A DNA stretch of 64,000 nt, taken from contig CAMCPM010000008.1 in assembly GCA_945876755.1 (NCBI GenBank), forward strand, positions 1 through 64,000, written 5' to 3'. The position numbers and the translations under genes were made by a program. Positions 6,996 to 15,763 of this stretch are shown piece after piece (the stretch's first letter is position 1; each line of letters opens with the position of its first letter). Under the pieces are notes generated by a model. It saw only the letters and a program-made list of their open reading frames with translations. It was not told where the DNA came from and searched no databases. Origin of the DNA: an uncultured Clostridia bacterium (GTDB lineage: Bacteria; Bacillota; Clostridia; Oscillospirales; Ruminococcaceae).

Positions 6996-8006
6996 TTAAT
7001 TATTTTTTGTAAATGTTTCGCTTTGCATTTCAGCAGAAATTTCTGTTTGTATAGCTTGTGAAGTCTGTTCAAACACCGTGGATTCATCCATCTCACTCTC
7101 GATATCAACAAGCAGCTCCTCTGAAATATCGTCAAGTGACGGTACCGTATTGTTCTCCACCGCCGCCTGGATCGTACTGAGTATTACAGGATACGCATGA
7201 ATTTTAAGATGCAGACCATCTGTTTCTGCATAATCGGAAGCAAGATATCCGGTTTCATCGCAAAGTTGGGGATATGAATCCGCATAAACCAATGACCTTT
7301 CAGCAGCAAGCTTTTTAATATGCTCGTTATATCTGATGATCAAATCTACCTTTTCAGGCTTCTCGGACTCATGCTTTTCGGTGACCGGCGGAATAGATAC
7401 AAGGACGATTTGAGCTTCCGGACAGTTTTTCTCCAGTTCGTCTATAAATACGTTCATTTTTTCCGCCATATAACTGCCCTTGAGATAAGAAAGCCCGTTA
7501 GTTCCAAGCATTATACAAATATATTCGGGATCAAAGTCCGCAGCCTTTTTATATACCGAAACACCGTCAATTTCAGTTGTCATTACAGATGATGGTGTAA
7601 TTGCCACCTGTGCAAAAACATTCTCAGGCTTTAGATATTCATAATTTATAAATCCGACTGAAAGAGAGTCGCCCACCATGAATACCTTTTCAAAAAATTC
7701 CGGGTCAAAATCTCCGGTTGCAACAGTCTGAACAGGCTCTGTAACCGATACAGCAGAAGTTTCCGTTTGTGAAGCAGACTCTGTCACCGTTTCGGTCACA
7801 ACAGGCATTTCACCTACCTGTTCCGTACCTATTACATGGGGCGTCTGGAGCTCACCTGATGTTTTGTCAAATACTCCGTTCTGCTTTAAAAAATATATAC
7901 AAAGCAATACTGCAACAGCTGCCGTTAAAAGGACTGCCGCAATATTTACGGCGACATCGGCAGCCGAAGCTTTAGTGCTGTTATGTGACATAAAATTATG
8001 TGACAT
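6996..8006 (-). CDS. Membrane-anchored SGNH/GDSL hydrolase, 336 aa
   Basis: One N-terminal membrane helix (VAVNIAAVLLTAAVAVLLCI) is followed by a Thr/Glu/Val-rich linker and an SGNH hydrolase domain at about residues 100-290. The motifs are the nucleophile in FMVGDSLSVGF, the Asn in LGTNGLSYL and the catalytic Asp/His in DGLHLKIHAYP. Such enzymes remove acyl groups from surface polysaccharides or peptidoglycan. A Ser/Glu-rich tail follows. The start at 8006 has AGGAAAGG six bases upstream; a duplicated ATGTCACATAA puts a second in-frame Met five codons later. It forms an operon with the DUF4358 lipoprotein. Confidence 0.88.
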   Translation of the reverse strand: MSHNFMSHNSTKASAADVAVNIAAVLLTAAVAVLLCIYFLKQNGVFDKTSGELQTPHVIGTEQVGEMPVVTETVTESASQTETSAVSVTEPVQTVATGDFDPEFFEKVFMVGDSLSVGFINYEYLKPENVFAQVAITPSSVMTTEIDGVSVYKKAADFDPEYICIMLGTNGLSYLKGSYMAEKMNVFIDELEKNCPEAQIVLVSIPPVTEKHESEKPEKVDLIIRYNEHIKKLAAERSLVYADSYPQLCDETGYLASDYAETDGLHLKIHAYPVILSTIQAAVENNTVPSLDDISEELLVDIESEMDESTVFEQTSQAIQTEISAEMQSETFTKNN

Positions 8007-8254
8007 AAAAAACCTTTCCTAAACTAAAAATATCATACCTTATTATTATACAACAGCATAAAACATTTTTCAAGCATATTTTTTACATTCCAGTATTTTA
8101 CACAACATTTTTTTAAGATATATCGCAAAACATATAATTTTTACAATAAATTATATATAATTATTGTATTGGATAAAGGAAAATTTGTGATAAAGTAATT
8201 TATATACGGTCTGCTTCCAAAACAGATCATAATTCATTTTTTAGGAGATCGGCA

Positions 8255-9922
8255 ATGAAAACGAAAATAAAAAAATATGTTTCAATTATAATATCCGTCG
8301 CACTTTTAACGTCGTTATGCGCCTGCTCAGACGGCAATACTTCGGAAGTAACATCATTAACTGAAAGTCTTTCTGAAACGTCTCAGGGCACGGAAATTTC
8401 CGCTTCTGAAACAACTGAAACCGAAAAAGCCATTCCTCCGATGGATACATCGCCCATTACATTTTCGCTTTTTATTAACGACAGCGAAAACAGTATCAGC
8501 TTTGATAATCCGATAGCCGCTGAAATCACAGAACGCACGGGAGTTACTCTTGAAATCACACATCCCGACGGCGAAACAGATCTTGACGTTCTGACAGCCT
8601 CAGGAACACTTCCCGACCTTATTTATGCCGGAGAACGGACGGAAGAACTTATTTCATCAGAAATGCTCGTTCCGCTTGACGATTATATTGAAAGTACGGG
8701 AGAGTTCTTCCCTGCCCTCTATGGAGAAAAACTTGACGGGCTCAGGTACTCTGACGGCAAAATATACACATTCGGAACAGGAGGTTCTTCGCCTGCACAG
8801 TTTACCGCTGACGGAACTTTTCAGATACAGTATGCTGTTCTTGCGGAGCTTGGATATCCCGAAATTACTACGCTTGAACAGCTTGGCGAATGTCTGAAGC
8901 AGTACATGGAAAAGCACCCCGAATGCACCGGTTTGCTGCTTTGCGGTTCTCCGAAAAATCAGTGGATTGACACGGTAAGCGCAAGAGTAAACTACGTTCT
9001 CGGTTATCCGAATGACGGAGAATTTCTCGTTGATAACGAAACCGGCGAGGCGGTTTACAAATGGACTGACCCCCGTACGGGAGAATTTATTAAATGGCTT
9101 AATCAAATGTACAACGAAGGTGTACTTGATAAAAATTCCTTTTCATTGAAACATGACGCTTATCTCGACAGGATCGCTCTTGGAAATACAGCTGCAATTG
9201 CGGATTATTATGCAGATTACTCTCCTGCCGAAGAAAAGCTTGAAGCAGCAGCTAAATATGACAGAACATACTGTCCTCTGCCGGTTGCGCTTGACAGCGA
9301 TACAAAGGTAACTTTTCTTGCAGATTACGGCTTCTCCCCTGCCGACGGAATTGCAATAACGACCTCATGCAAAGAACCTGAAAGAGCTTTCCGTTTTCTC
9401 GATTGGTGGTGCGGAGACGAGGCGCAGGAGCTTGTGAATTTCGGTACTGAAAGCATTAACTCTGAGTTCTCACCCGATTCCGACAGCTATTCGGCAGATA
9501 CGGGCGCAGGACTTTTCACCGAACCGTTCCCCATGAGAGGACTTACCGAAAGAAAGCCTAACGGAACATTCTATTCGGCAGCTGCGGAAAAATATATCTC
9601 GTCTTATAATGAGCCTAAAAAGGCTGCCGCTGAAGCTTACGGTATAGACCTTTTTGCAGAGCTTTTCCCGCAAAGAGATGCTCTTCCCGTTATAAACCGC
9701 ACGCTTGTAAGCGACATGGAAATACCTGCTCTGAGCGAAATGTCAATACTCCTTGAAGGTCTTGAAACCTATGTAAAAACGGAAGTCCCAAACGCCGTTA
9801 CCGCCCCTGCCGAAGAGTTCGACCAAAAGTGGACGGAAATTACCGAATGGTGCAATGCCAACGGTGCTGAACGTGTAAGTGAGCTTATGACGGAAATGGT
9901 AAAAGCAGACATGGGTATTTGA
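8255..9922 (+). CDS. Extracellular solute-binding lipoprotein (family 1), 555 aa
   Basis: A lipobox (LLTSLCACSDG) follows a basic N-terminus, and a Ser/Thr/Glu linker leads into a type 1 sugar-binding-protein fold of the LipO/YtcQ kind. Visible hallmarks are DVLTASGTLPDLIYAGE, IGLPLDDY-like VPLDDYIESTGEF, and the late domain GIAITTSCKEPERAFRFLDW. It should bind an oligosaccharide or similar solute for an ABC importer. No permease or ATPase gene is adjacent, so it is an orphan that probably works with a transporter elsewhere or as a sensor partner. The gene is followed by a different transcription unit at 9947. Substrate unknown. Confidence 0.85.
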   Translation: MKTKIKKYVSIIISVALLTSLCACSDGNTSEVTSLTESLSETSQGTEISASETTETEKAIPPMDTSPITFSLFINDSENSISFDNPIAAEITERTGVTLEITHPDGETDLDVLTASGTLPDLIYAGERTEELISSEMLVPLDDYIESTGEFFPALYGEKLDGLRYSDGKIYTFGTGGSSPAQFTADGTFQIQYAVLAELGYPEITTLEQLGECLKQYMEKHPECTGLLLCGSPKNQWIDTVSARVNYVLGYPNDGEFLVDNETGEAVYKWTDPRTGEFIKWLNQMYNEGVLDKNSFSLKHDAYLDRIALGNTAAIADYYADYSPAEEKLEAAAKYDRTYCPLPVALDSDTKVTFLADYGFSPADGIAITTSCKEPERAFRFLDWWCGDEAQELVNFGTESINSEFSPDSDSYSADTGAGLFTEPFPMRGLTERKPNGTFYSAAAEKYISSYNEPKKAAAEAYGIDLFAELFPQRDALPVINRTLVSDMEIPALSEMSILLEGLETYVKTEVPNAVTAPAEEFDQKWTEITEWCNANGAERVSELMTEMVKADMGI

Positions 9923-9946
9923 CCCTCCGTTCCCATAACTTACAGC

Positions 9947-10010
9947 TTGATTTTTTGTAACCCTTTTGTTATAATTTAATTAATCCGTTACCGTTTTGTA
10001 ACCGTAACGG
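9947..10010 (+). promoter_or_regulatory. Promoter and palindromic operator of the 19-codon gene
   Basis: TTGATT (9947-9952) and TATAAT (9970-9975) are 17 bases apart. An inverted repeat CCGTTAC...GTAACGG (9985-9991 with 10004-10010), with an inner GTTAC-N6-GTAAC (9987-10002), covers the expected transcription start. A close variant, GTTACCGTAATGTAAT, lies at 14797-14812 upstream of another small secreted protein. Confidence 0.65.
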
Positions 10011-10033
10011 AAATAAATCAGGAGGTACAAAAA

Positions 10034-10093
10034 ATGAACTGTTTCGAGATCATTTCTTTCATTCTCAACTGCTTCCGCGGTAGTTGCAAGTAA
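10034..10093 (+). CDS. 19-aa cysteine-containing peptide (leader or signal?)
   Basis: A perfect AGGAGGT site eight bases before the ATG, a consensus promoter and a downstream terminator frame this short gene. Its product is MNCFEIISFILNCFRGSCK: a hydrophobic centre with three cysteines and a basic end. The gene lies convergent to the ABC exporter operon and shares a bidirectional terminator with it. It could be a small secreted or membrane peptide, possibly a substrate of the exporter, or a leader. No family is recognised, and short length makes any claim weak. Confidence 0.5.
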   Translation: MNCFEIISFILNCFRGSCK

Positions 10094-10145
10094 TGCCGGC
10101 TTCCGTTTAACGGAATCTGCACATGACATTACATTAACATAATAA

Positions 10146-10186
10146 ACGGTCACGGAAAGAGCAATCTTTTCCGTGACCGTATTTTT
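10146..10186. terminator. Terminator shared by the small gene and the ABC operon
   Basis: A 13-bp perfect stem (10146-10158 with 10168-10180, ACGGTCACGGAAA) is followed on the plus strand by ATTTTT. On the minus strand it directly follows the exporter stop codon at 10185. Confidence 0.8.
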
Positions 10187-12026
10187 ATGCTTCTGCAAAC
10201 TGTGAATTATAAAGAGCCGCATAGAAGCCGTTCTTGGCGATAAGCTCGTTATGACTTCCCTGCTCTGCAATGTCGCCGTCCTTCATTACAAGTATAAGGT
10301 CGGCGTCGCGGATAGTTGAAAGGCGGTGAGCGATAACAAAGCTTGTTCTGCCTTTCATAAGGTTATTCATCGCTTTCTGTATACGGATCTCCGTTCTCGT
10401 ATCTACAGAACTTGTAGCTTCGTCAAGAATCAGAATTCTGTTGTCCGCAAGAATTGCACGGGCAATTGTAAGAAGCTGTTTCTGTCCCTGCGAAACGTTG
10501 CCCGACTCTTCGTTAAGAACAGTCTGATAACCGTCGGGAAGCGTTCTGATGAAGTGGTCAACGTGAGCCGCCTTTGCAGCCGCGATGACCTCTTCATCGG
10601 TTGCGTCAAGTCTGCCATAGCGGATATTTTCCATTATCGTACCGTTGAAAAGCCATGTATCCTGCAATACCATACCGAATGCTTCACGAAGTCCGCTTCT
10701 GTCAAATTCACGGACATCATGACCGTCAACCTTGATAGCACCGCTGTTCACATCGTAAAATCTCATAAGCAGCTTGACCATCGTAGTTTTTCCTGCACCT
10801 GTGGGACCGACTATCGCAACGGTCTGACCGCTTTTTACGCTTGCGCTGAAATCGCTGATGATAATTTTTTCCGGATCATAGCCGAAGCGAACGTGTTCAA
10901 ATTCAACATTGCCCTGAATTTCAGAGGGAGCAATAGGATTCTCCGAATTGTTCTGCTCCTCGGGTTCTTCAAGGAACTCAAATACTCTTTCTGCCGCCGC
11001 AGCAGTTGACTGAAGCATATTTGAAACCTGTGCTATCTGGGTTATAGGCTGTGTGAACTGGCGTACATACTGAATAAACGCCTGAATATCACCGACAGAG
11101 ATAGTACCCTTTACTGCAAGCCATGCGCCCGTTACAGCAACGCCAACATAGCCGAGATTGCCCACAAACTGCATTATCGGCTGCATCATACCCGAAAGGA
11201 ACTGTGACATCATTGCTGATTTATACAGCACACGGTTGTCACGCTCAAATTCCTCAAGAGCCTTTTCCTCGCGGTTGAACGCCTTTACAACAAGGTGTCC
11301 GCCGTAGATTTCCTCGACCTGTCCGTTGACATGACCGAGGTACTCCTGCTGCTGTTTGAAATATTTCTGCGATTTCTTTACAACAAGCATTATCAGAATC
11401 ATTGATATAGGAAGTATAACCAGCGCTATAAGCGTCATTATCCAGCTTATTGAAAGCATCATAACCAGTACGCCGATAATTGTTGTTACCGATGTTATCA
11501 GCTGTGTAATACTCTGATTAAGGCTCATTCCGAGAGTATCAACATCGTTTGTAACTCTCGAAAGCACCTCGCCGTGGGTATTGCTTTCGTAATACTTCAT
11601 AGGTATGCGGTGTATTTTTTCGGAAATTTCTTTACGCATACGGTAAGTCATTTTCTGCGAAATGCCTGTCATAAGCCAGCCCTGAACAAATCCAAATGAC
11701 GCACTTAGGACGTACATTCCCATAACCATAAGAATAATTTCAGCAATTTTCTCAAAATTGATTCCGTCTCCGCCCTGAACCTTGCTGACAAGTCCGTTGA
11801 AAATTTCCGTTGTGGCGTTGCTGAGCACCTTTGGTCCTGCAATATTGAATATAGTGCTTCCCACAGCAAAAATCATTACGGCAATAACTGCAGCTTTATA
11901 CTGTGCGATATATTTAATAAGCTTGCGGACAGTTCCTTTAAAGTCCTTTGCTTTTTCTACGGGACCCGGTCCGGGACCGTGGGGACCGCGCGGTCCTCTT
12001 CTGGGCGGTCTGTTCATTTCTGCCAT
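10185..12026 (-). CDS. ABC exporter half-transporter (second subunit), 613 aa
   Basis: This is a fused membrane and ATPase subunit of the MdlB/TmrB/BmrCD type. The N-terminus is rich in Gly, Pro and Arg. Six membrane segments span about residues 40-330. The nucleotide-binding domain has Walker A GPTGAGKTT, a Q-loop, signature VSQGQKQLL and Walker B ILILDEATSS with the catalytic Glu. It follows the first subunit by one base (TAATATG), so the two are translationally coupled and should form a heterodimer. Typical substrates are drugs, lipids or peptides. Regulation is probably by the MarR protein at the head of the operon. Confidence 0.93.
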   Translation of the reverse strand: MAEMNRPPRRGPRGPHGPGPGPVEKAKDFKGTVRKLIKYIAQYKAAVIAVMIFAVGSTIFNIAGPKVLSNATTEIFNGLVSKVQGGDGINFEKIAEIILMVMGMYVLSASFGFVQGWLMTGISQKMTYRMRKEISEKIHRIPMKYYESNTHGEVLSRVTNDVDTLGMSLNQSITQLITSVTTIIGVLVMMLSISWIMTLIALVILPISMILIMLVVKKSQKYFKQQQEYLGHVNGQVEEIYGGHLVVKAFNREEKALEEFERDNRVLYKSAMMSQFLSGMMQPIMQFVGNLGYVGVAVTGAWLAVKGTISVGDIQAFIQYVRQFTQPITQIAQVSNMLQSTAAAAERVFEFLEEPEEQNNSENPIAPSEIQGNVEFEHVRFGYDPEKIIISDFSASVKSGQTVAIVGPTGAGKTTMVKLLMRFYDVNSGAIKVDGHDVREFDRSGLREAFGMVLQDTWLFNGTIMENIRYGRLDATDEEVIAAAKAAHVDHFIRTLPDGYQTVLNEESGNVSQGQKQLLTIARAILADNRILILDEATSSVDTRTEIRIQKAMNNLMKGRTSFVIAHRLSTIRDADLILVMKDGDIAEQGSHNELIAKNGFYAALYNSQFAEA

Positions 12027-12027
12027 A

Positions 12028-14205
12028 TTACTCAGCCTCCTTTCCCGAATTTTTACCGCGTTTAAGCTCCTCCTCGGAAAGCTGTGAGCTTGCTATCTGC
12101 TCATAAATTTCACAGGTTTCAAGCAGCTCCTCGTGAGTTCCGATACCTGCAATTTTACCCTCGTCAAGAACAATTATCTTATCCGCATGGAGTATCGTAC
12201 TGATACGCTGTGCAACGATAAGCACGGTAGAGCCTGCTACCTGCTCGTTAAGAGCCTTTCTAAGCGCTGCATCGGTTTTATAGTCCAGCGCCGAAAAACT
12301 GTCGTCGAAAATATATATCTTAGGCTTTTTAACTATCGCTCTTGCAATTGACAAGCGCTGTTTCTGTCCGCCTGAAACGTTAGTACCGCCCTGAGAAATT
12401 GGACTTTCATACTTCTCGGGTTTAGCTTCTATAAAGTCTGTGGACTGCGCTATCGAAGCGGCTTCCTCAAGCTGTTCATCAGAAGCATTTTCATCACCGA
12501 AACGGAGGTTTGAAGAAATCGTACCGCTGAAAAGCACGCCTTTCTGAGGTACAAGACCAATATTCTCACGAAGATAATGCTGTGTAAAATCACGGATATC
12601 CGTACCGTCTATGGTAATTTTGCCTTCCGTTACGTCAAAGAAACGAGGAATAAGATTTATCAGCGTTGATTTGCCGCTGCCGGTGCTTCCTATAAAAGCT
12701 GTAGTTTCTCCCGGATTTGCGGTAAAGCTGATATGATGCAGGACGTTTTCCTCGGAATCGCCGTAGCTGAAAGAAACATCATCAAAAACAACTTTTCCGT
12801 CGGTAATCCCCTCAGATGAAGCGTTTTCCTTGTCTGCCACAGAGGCCTCTGTTTCAAGAACTTCGTTGATACGGTTTGCCGAAACAGCAGCTCTCGGAAG
12901 CATTATCGAGATCATAGTCAGCATAAGGAAAGACATTACTATCTGCATTGTATAGGTCAGAAACGCCATCATGTCGCCTACCTGCATTTCGCCGTTGTCA
13001 ATACCCTTTGCGCCGAACCATACGATAAGCACGCTTATTCCATTCATAATAAGAGTCATAAACGGCATCATCACCGTCATTACCCTATTGGTGAAAAGCT
13101 GTGTTTTCATCAGATTTTTATTAGCTGTGTCAAAACGCTCCTCTTCATACTTCTCACGGCTGAACGCTCTGATAACGGGAAGTCCCGTAAGTATCTCACG
13201 GGTAACAAGGTTAAGTCTGTCCACAAGGTTCTGCATAATTTTAAATTTAGGCATTGCAACTATCATAAGCACTATTACAAGCGCAATTATTACCGCAACT
13301 GCAAGCACTATTATCCAGCCCATGCCTGTGCCTGTTTTTACTACCTTGATAATACCGCCTATACCGAGAATAGGCGCATAGAGAACCATTCGCAGTATCA
13401 TTACAATAACCATCTGTACCTGCTGGATATCGTTTGTGGAACGTGTTATAAGAGAAGCAGTTGAGAATTTGTCCATTTCGCTGTTTGAAAACGAGACAAC
13501 CTTGCGGAAAATCTTTTCACGGACGTTCATACCAAACAGCGCTGCAAGCTGTGCGGCAATAAATCCGACAATTATCGTTACTGTCATGACCAAAAGCGCC
13601 ATAGCAAGCATTTTTGCGCCGGTTTTCAAAATATATTTCATCTGAATTTCCGTCATATCATTGCCCTGTGCAGCAAGCTCGTCTTTTGCAAAACCTATCG
13701 CCATCTGGGAAAGCATTATATCGCTGTAACCATCAAACTGACTGTTTATATTTTCGATAATCGCTTCTCTCTGCGGTTCGGGCATTGAGAGAAGCGCATC
13801 AGTAACAGTCATTCCGTCAGGAAGCGCAGGCATTCCGCCCTCCGCTGAGAACTGCGACAAATCCGCATTTTCAAGAGCGTAAACAACTGCTGCAGGATAT
13901 AAAATTGCTTCATCGGCATCTTCACTGTTCTCAGCAATAAGCGAAGCATTTCCGCCGTCAGCATCGTAAGAATAATATTCTGTCAGCACTCCGCTTTTAT
14001 CAAACATAAGCAGCTTTTCAAACTGCTCGCCGCGTATCTCATCGATCGCAGCATTTTCAATACCGCCCTGCTGTATTCCCACATCTACAATATCGGAAGT
14101 ATACTGTGGCAGCGCAAGGTCGCATATTGCCTGTACTACAAGCAATGCGATTATCACCGGTACCCATACAATGGATTTACCGAGATGCTTCAGAATTTTG
14201 ATCAT
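12028..14205 (-). CDS. ABC exporter half-transporter (first subunit, degenerate site), 725 aa
   Basis: The protein has six membrane segments and an ATPase domain with Walker A GSTGSGKST, signature VSGGQKQRL and Walker B IYIFDDSFSALD. Asp replaces the catalytic Glu, the usual sign of the degenerate site in heterodimeric exporters. An insertion of about 150 residues, mostly acidic and helical, separates membrane segments 1 and 2 (residues about 30-190), so this subunit is longer than the 580-residue norm and has a large external domain. The start is ATG 14205 behind AGGAGG and overlaps the marR gene by 29 bases. Confidence 0.93.
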   Translation of the reverse strand: MIKILKHLGKSIVWVPVIIALLVVQAICDLALPQYTSDIVDVGIQQGGIENAAIDEIRGEQFEKLLMFDKSGVLTEYYSYDADGGNASLIAENSEDADEAILYPAAVVYALENADLSQFSAEGGMPALPDGMTVTDALLSMPEPQREAIIENINSQFDGYSDIMLSQMAIGFAKDELAAQGNDMTEIQMKYILKTGAKMLAMALLVMTVTIIVGFIAAQLAALFGMNVREKIFRKVVSFSNSEMDKFSTASLITRSTNDIQQVQMVIVMILRMVLYAPILGIGGIIKVVKTGTGMGWIIVLAVAVIIALVIVLMIVAMPKFKIMQNLVDRLNLVTREILTGLPVIRAFSREKYEEERFDTANKNLMKTQLFTNRVMTVMMPFMTLIMNGISVLIVWFGAKGIDNGEMQVGDMMAFLTYTMQIVMSFLMLTMISIMLPRAAVSANRINEVLETEASVADKENASSEGITDGKVVFDDVSFSYGDSEENVLHHISFTANPGETTAFIGSTGSGKSTLINLIPRFFDVTEGKITIDGTDIRDFTQHYLRENIGLVPQKGVLFSGTISSNLRFGDENASDEQLEEAASIAQSTDFIEAKPEKYESPISQGGTNVSGGQKQRLSIARAIVKKPKIYIFDDSFSALDYKTDAALRKALNEQVAGSTVLIVAQRISTILHADKIIVLDEGKIAGIGTHEELLETCEIYEQIASSQLSEEELKRGKNSGKEAE

Positions 14206-14656
14206 TGCTCTTATCCTCCTTTTTATTCACATAATCTGACATTATTTCAAGAATTTCACCAAAAAGCAGATTAAATTCCTTAACACGCTCCTCGCCCATT
14301 TTTCTGTTGATTTCCGCAACCATTTTCAGCATACCTTCATGAGCTGAGTTAAGTATTCCTATGCCCTGCTCGGTCAGACGCACGATAGTGCTGCGCCTGT
14401 TCAGCGCATTTATCCTCCGTTCTATAAGTCCTCTTTCATCAAGTGATTTAAGAGTTCTTGAAACGGCCGGCGGCGTGACCTCTAAAGCAGATGCGATCTG
14501 CGACACTGTTATTCCATCATCTGAACCATTATCATAAATAATATTCATTAATCCGAATTCTCCGTGCGAAATACCGTTATCAATAGGCATCTGCATCATG
14601 AGCTGTCTCATTCTGCGGAATTTTTCGTCTATCTCGAAATTTATATCGCTGTTCAA
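14177..14656 (-). CDS. MarR-family transcriptional regulator, 159 aa
   Basis: The winged helix-turn-helix core is visible in GITVSQIASALEVTPPAVSR followed by TLKSLDERGLIERRI and the wing RRSTIVRLTEQG. The start is TTG 14656, nine bases after GGGAG. It is the first gene of a three-gene operon with the heterodimeric ABC exporter, the common arrangement for MarR-controlled efflux pumps. A 21-bp palindrome in its leader (14671-14691) is the likely operator, giving autoregulation released by a ligand. Confidence 0.92.
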   Translation of the reverse strand: MNSDINFEIDEKFRRMRQLMMQMPIDNGISHGEFGLMNIIYDNGSDDGITVSQIASALEVTPPAVSRTLKSLDERGLIERRINALNRRSTIVRLTEQGIGILNSAHEGMLKMVAEINRKMGEERVKEFNLLFGEILEIMSDYVNKKEDKSNDQNSEASR

Positions 14657-14670
14657 CGGCTATCACTCCC

Positions 14671-14736
14671 AATTAATTAACATAATTAATTATTAACCAC
14701 GTTACAGATTGTATCATACAGCTATTTTGTTGTCAA
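14671..14736 (-). promoter_or_regulatory. marR-ABC operon promoter and MarR operator
   Basis: On the minus strand TTGACA (14736-14731) and TACAAT (14713-14708) are 17 bases apart. A perfect palindrome with 9-base arms, AATTAATTA-ACA-TAATTAATT (14671-14691), lies between the start site and the TTG codon. This is a typical MarR operator size; binding is inferred. Confidence 0.8.
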
Positions 14737-14796
14737 TAGACAAAATAAAGTTTCATCATTTGAACACATTCAACAGAAAATCGTCACTTTTTTAAT

Positions 14797-14852
14797 GTTA
14801 CCGTAATGTAATTATGCTGTAACTTGACACTTAAAATTTAGCATGATAAAAT
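14797..14852 (+). promoter_or_regulatory. Promoter of the small lipoprotein gene
   Basis: TTGACA (14824-14829) and TAAAAT (14847-14852) are 17 bases apart. Just upstream, GTTACCGTAATGTAAT (14797-14812) resembles the operator-like palindrome at 9987-10002. Confidence 0.7.
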
Positions 14853-14886
14853 AAAAACAACCAAAATATACGGAGAATTGCTTATT

Positions 14887-15414
14887 ATGAAAATGAAAAT
14901 AATTGCATTGCTTGCCTGTGCAGCTTTGATTTTTTCCGGTTGCGGAAATAAAATACCGAAAGGACCTCCTGAGGTTTCAGTCACAGCAGGCGGTACTTCA
15001 GTTGGCAGCACCGTTAACCTTTCCTGTTGGGGCAACACTGTTTACCTTTTGGACGCCACCGCTTCCGAATGGATTGAAAAATACGGAGAACCTCTTTTTT
15101 ATCCTAACGGGACTGTATTTGAAATTATAATTCCCGAAAAAAATACCGCGCCCGACAAAGTTACTGTTACCGATACGTTAATAAGACCGGATGGTACTAT
15201 GAAATATGACAAACGTGCAGCGGTTGTTGATATTACCCCTGAAGTCAACGGAAATGTAATTTCTTTTTCACTCGATACTCATTGGGCAACGGCGCTAAGT
15301 TCCGGTCTGGCAGACTATGAAGACGGTTCGGCATTTCGCTGCTTTGACGTTACTTGTCATTGGGGAGACAACGTCTGCGTGTATACTTTCTGCATCCGAA
15401 GCGACCCGGTTTAG
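14887..15414 (+). CDS. Small lipoprotein of unknown function, 175 aa
   Basis: A signal peptide with lipobox (LLACAALIFSGCGN) predicts a lipid-anchored surface protein. The mature part has a beta-rich pattern with SVGSTVNLSCWGNTVYLL and a possible Ig-like or bacterial surface fold. The start is ATG 14887, about ten bases after CGGAGA; a TTG at 14878 is too close to that site. It is transcribed alone, divergent from the marR operon and ahead of tRNA-Leu. I do not recognise the family. Confidence 0.7.
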   Translation: MKMKIIALLACAALIFSGCGNKIPKGPPEVSVTAGGTSVGSTVNLSCWGNTVYLLDATASEWIEKYGEPLFYPNGTVFEIIIPEKNTAPDKVTVTDTLIRPDGTMKYDKRAAVVDITPEVNGNVISFSLDTHWATALSSGLADYEDGSAFRCFDVTCHWGDNVCVYTFCIRSDPV

Positions 15415-15503
15415 CTTTTAAAAATGTAAATAAAATATTAACTTCCCATTTGCTATTGACAAATCATTCAAAATTATGTATAATGTATTAGTCGTTAATA
15501 AAT

Positions 15504-15590
15504 GCGGATATGGCGGAATCGGCAGACGCGCTAGATTCAGGTTCTAGTGGTAGCAATACCGTGTGTGTTCAAGTCACATTATCCGCACCA
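15504..15590 (+). tRNA. tRNA-Leu (CAG)
   Basis: The 87-base sequence folds as a class II tRNA with acceptor GCGGATA/TATCCGC-like pairing, anticodon loop TTCAGGT (CAG), a long variable arm (TGGTAGCAATACC-type) and encoded CCA. It begins with GCGGATATGG and ends with CCGCACCA. Confidence 0.95.
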
Positions 15591-15600
15591 CGCAAAATAG

Positions 15601-15644
15601 GCGTTTTCAAGGCTTTTTACAGCTTTGAAAGCGCTTTTTGTTTT
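15601..15644 (+). terminator. Terminator after tRNA-Leu(CAG)
   Basis: GCGTTTTCAA (15601-15610) pairs with TTTGAAAGCGC (15624-15634) and is followed by TTTTTGTTTT. Confidence 0.7.
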
Positions 15645-15649
15645 CTTGA

Positions 15650-15705
15650 TACGACAAACTTACGACATTTCTAACACTTTTCTAACACTCGGTATTTTCT
15701 AACGC
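15650..15705. repeat. Direct repeats beside tRNA-Leu(CAG), candidate arm sites of a lost element
   Basis: TACGACA occurs at 15650 and 15661. TTTCTAACAC occurs at 15668 and 15679, and TTTCTAACGC at 15696. The layout resembles the repeats between the integrase and tRNA-Lys at 4926-4954, but no integrase gene remains here. Confidence 0.5.
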
Positions 15706-15763
15706 CTTATTGATTTTTTCAGCCATATTCACCTTTGAGAAATATTCAATATGGGAATAAATG

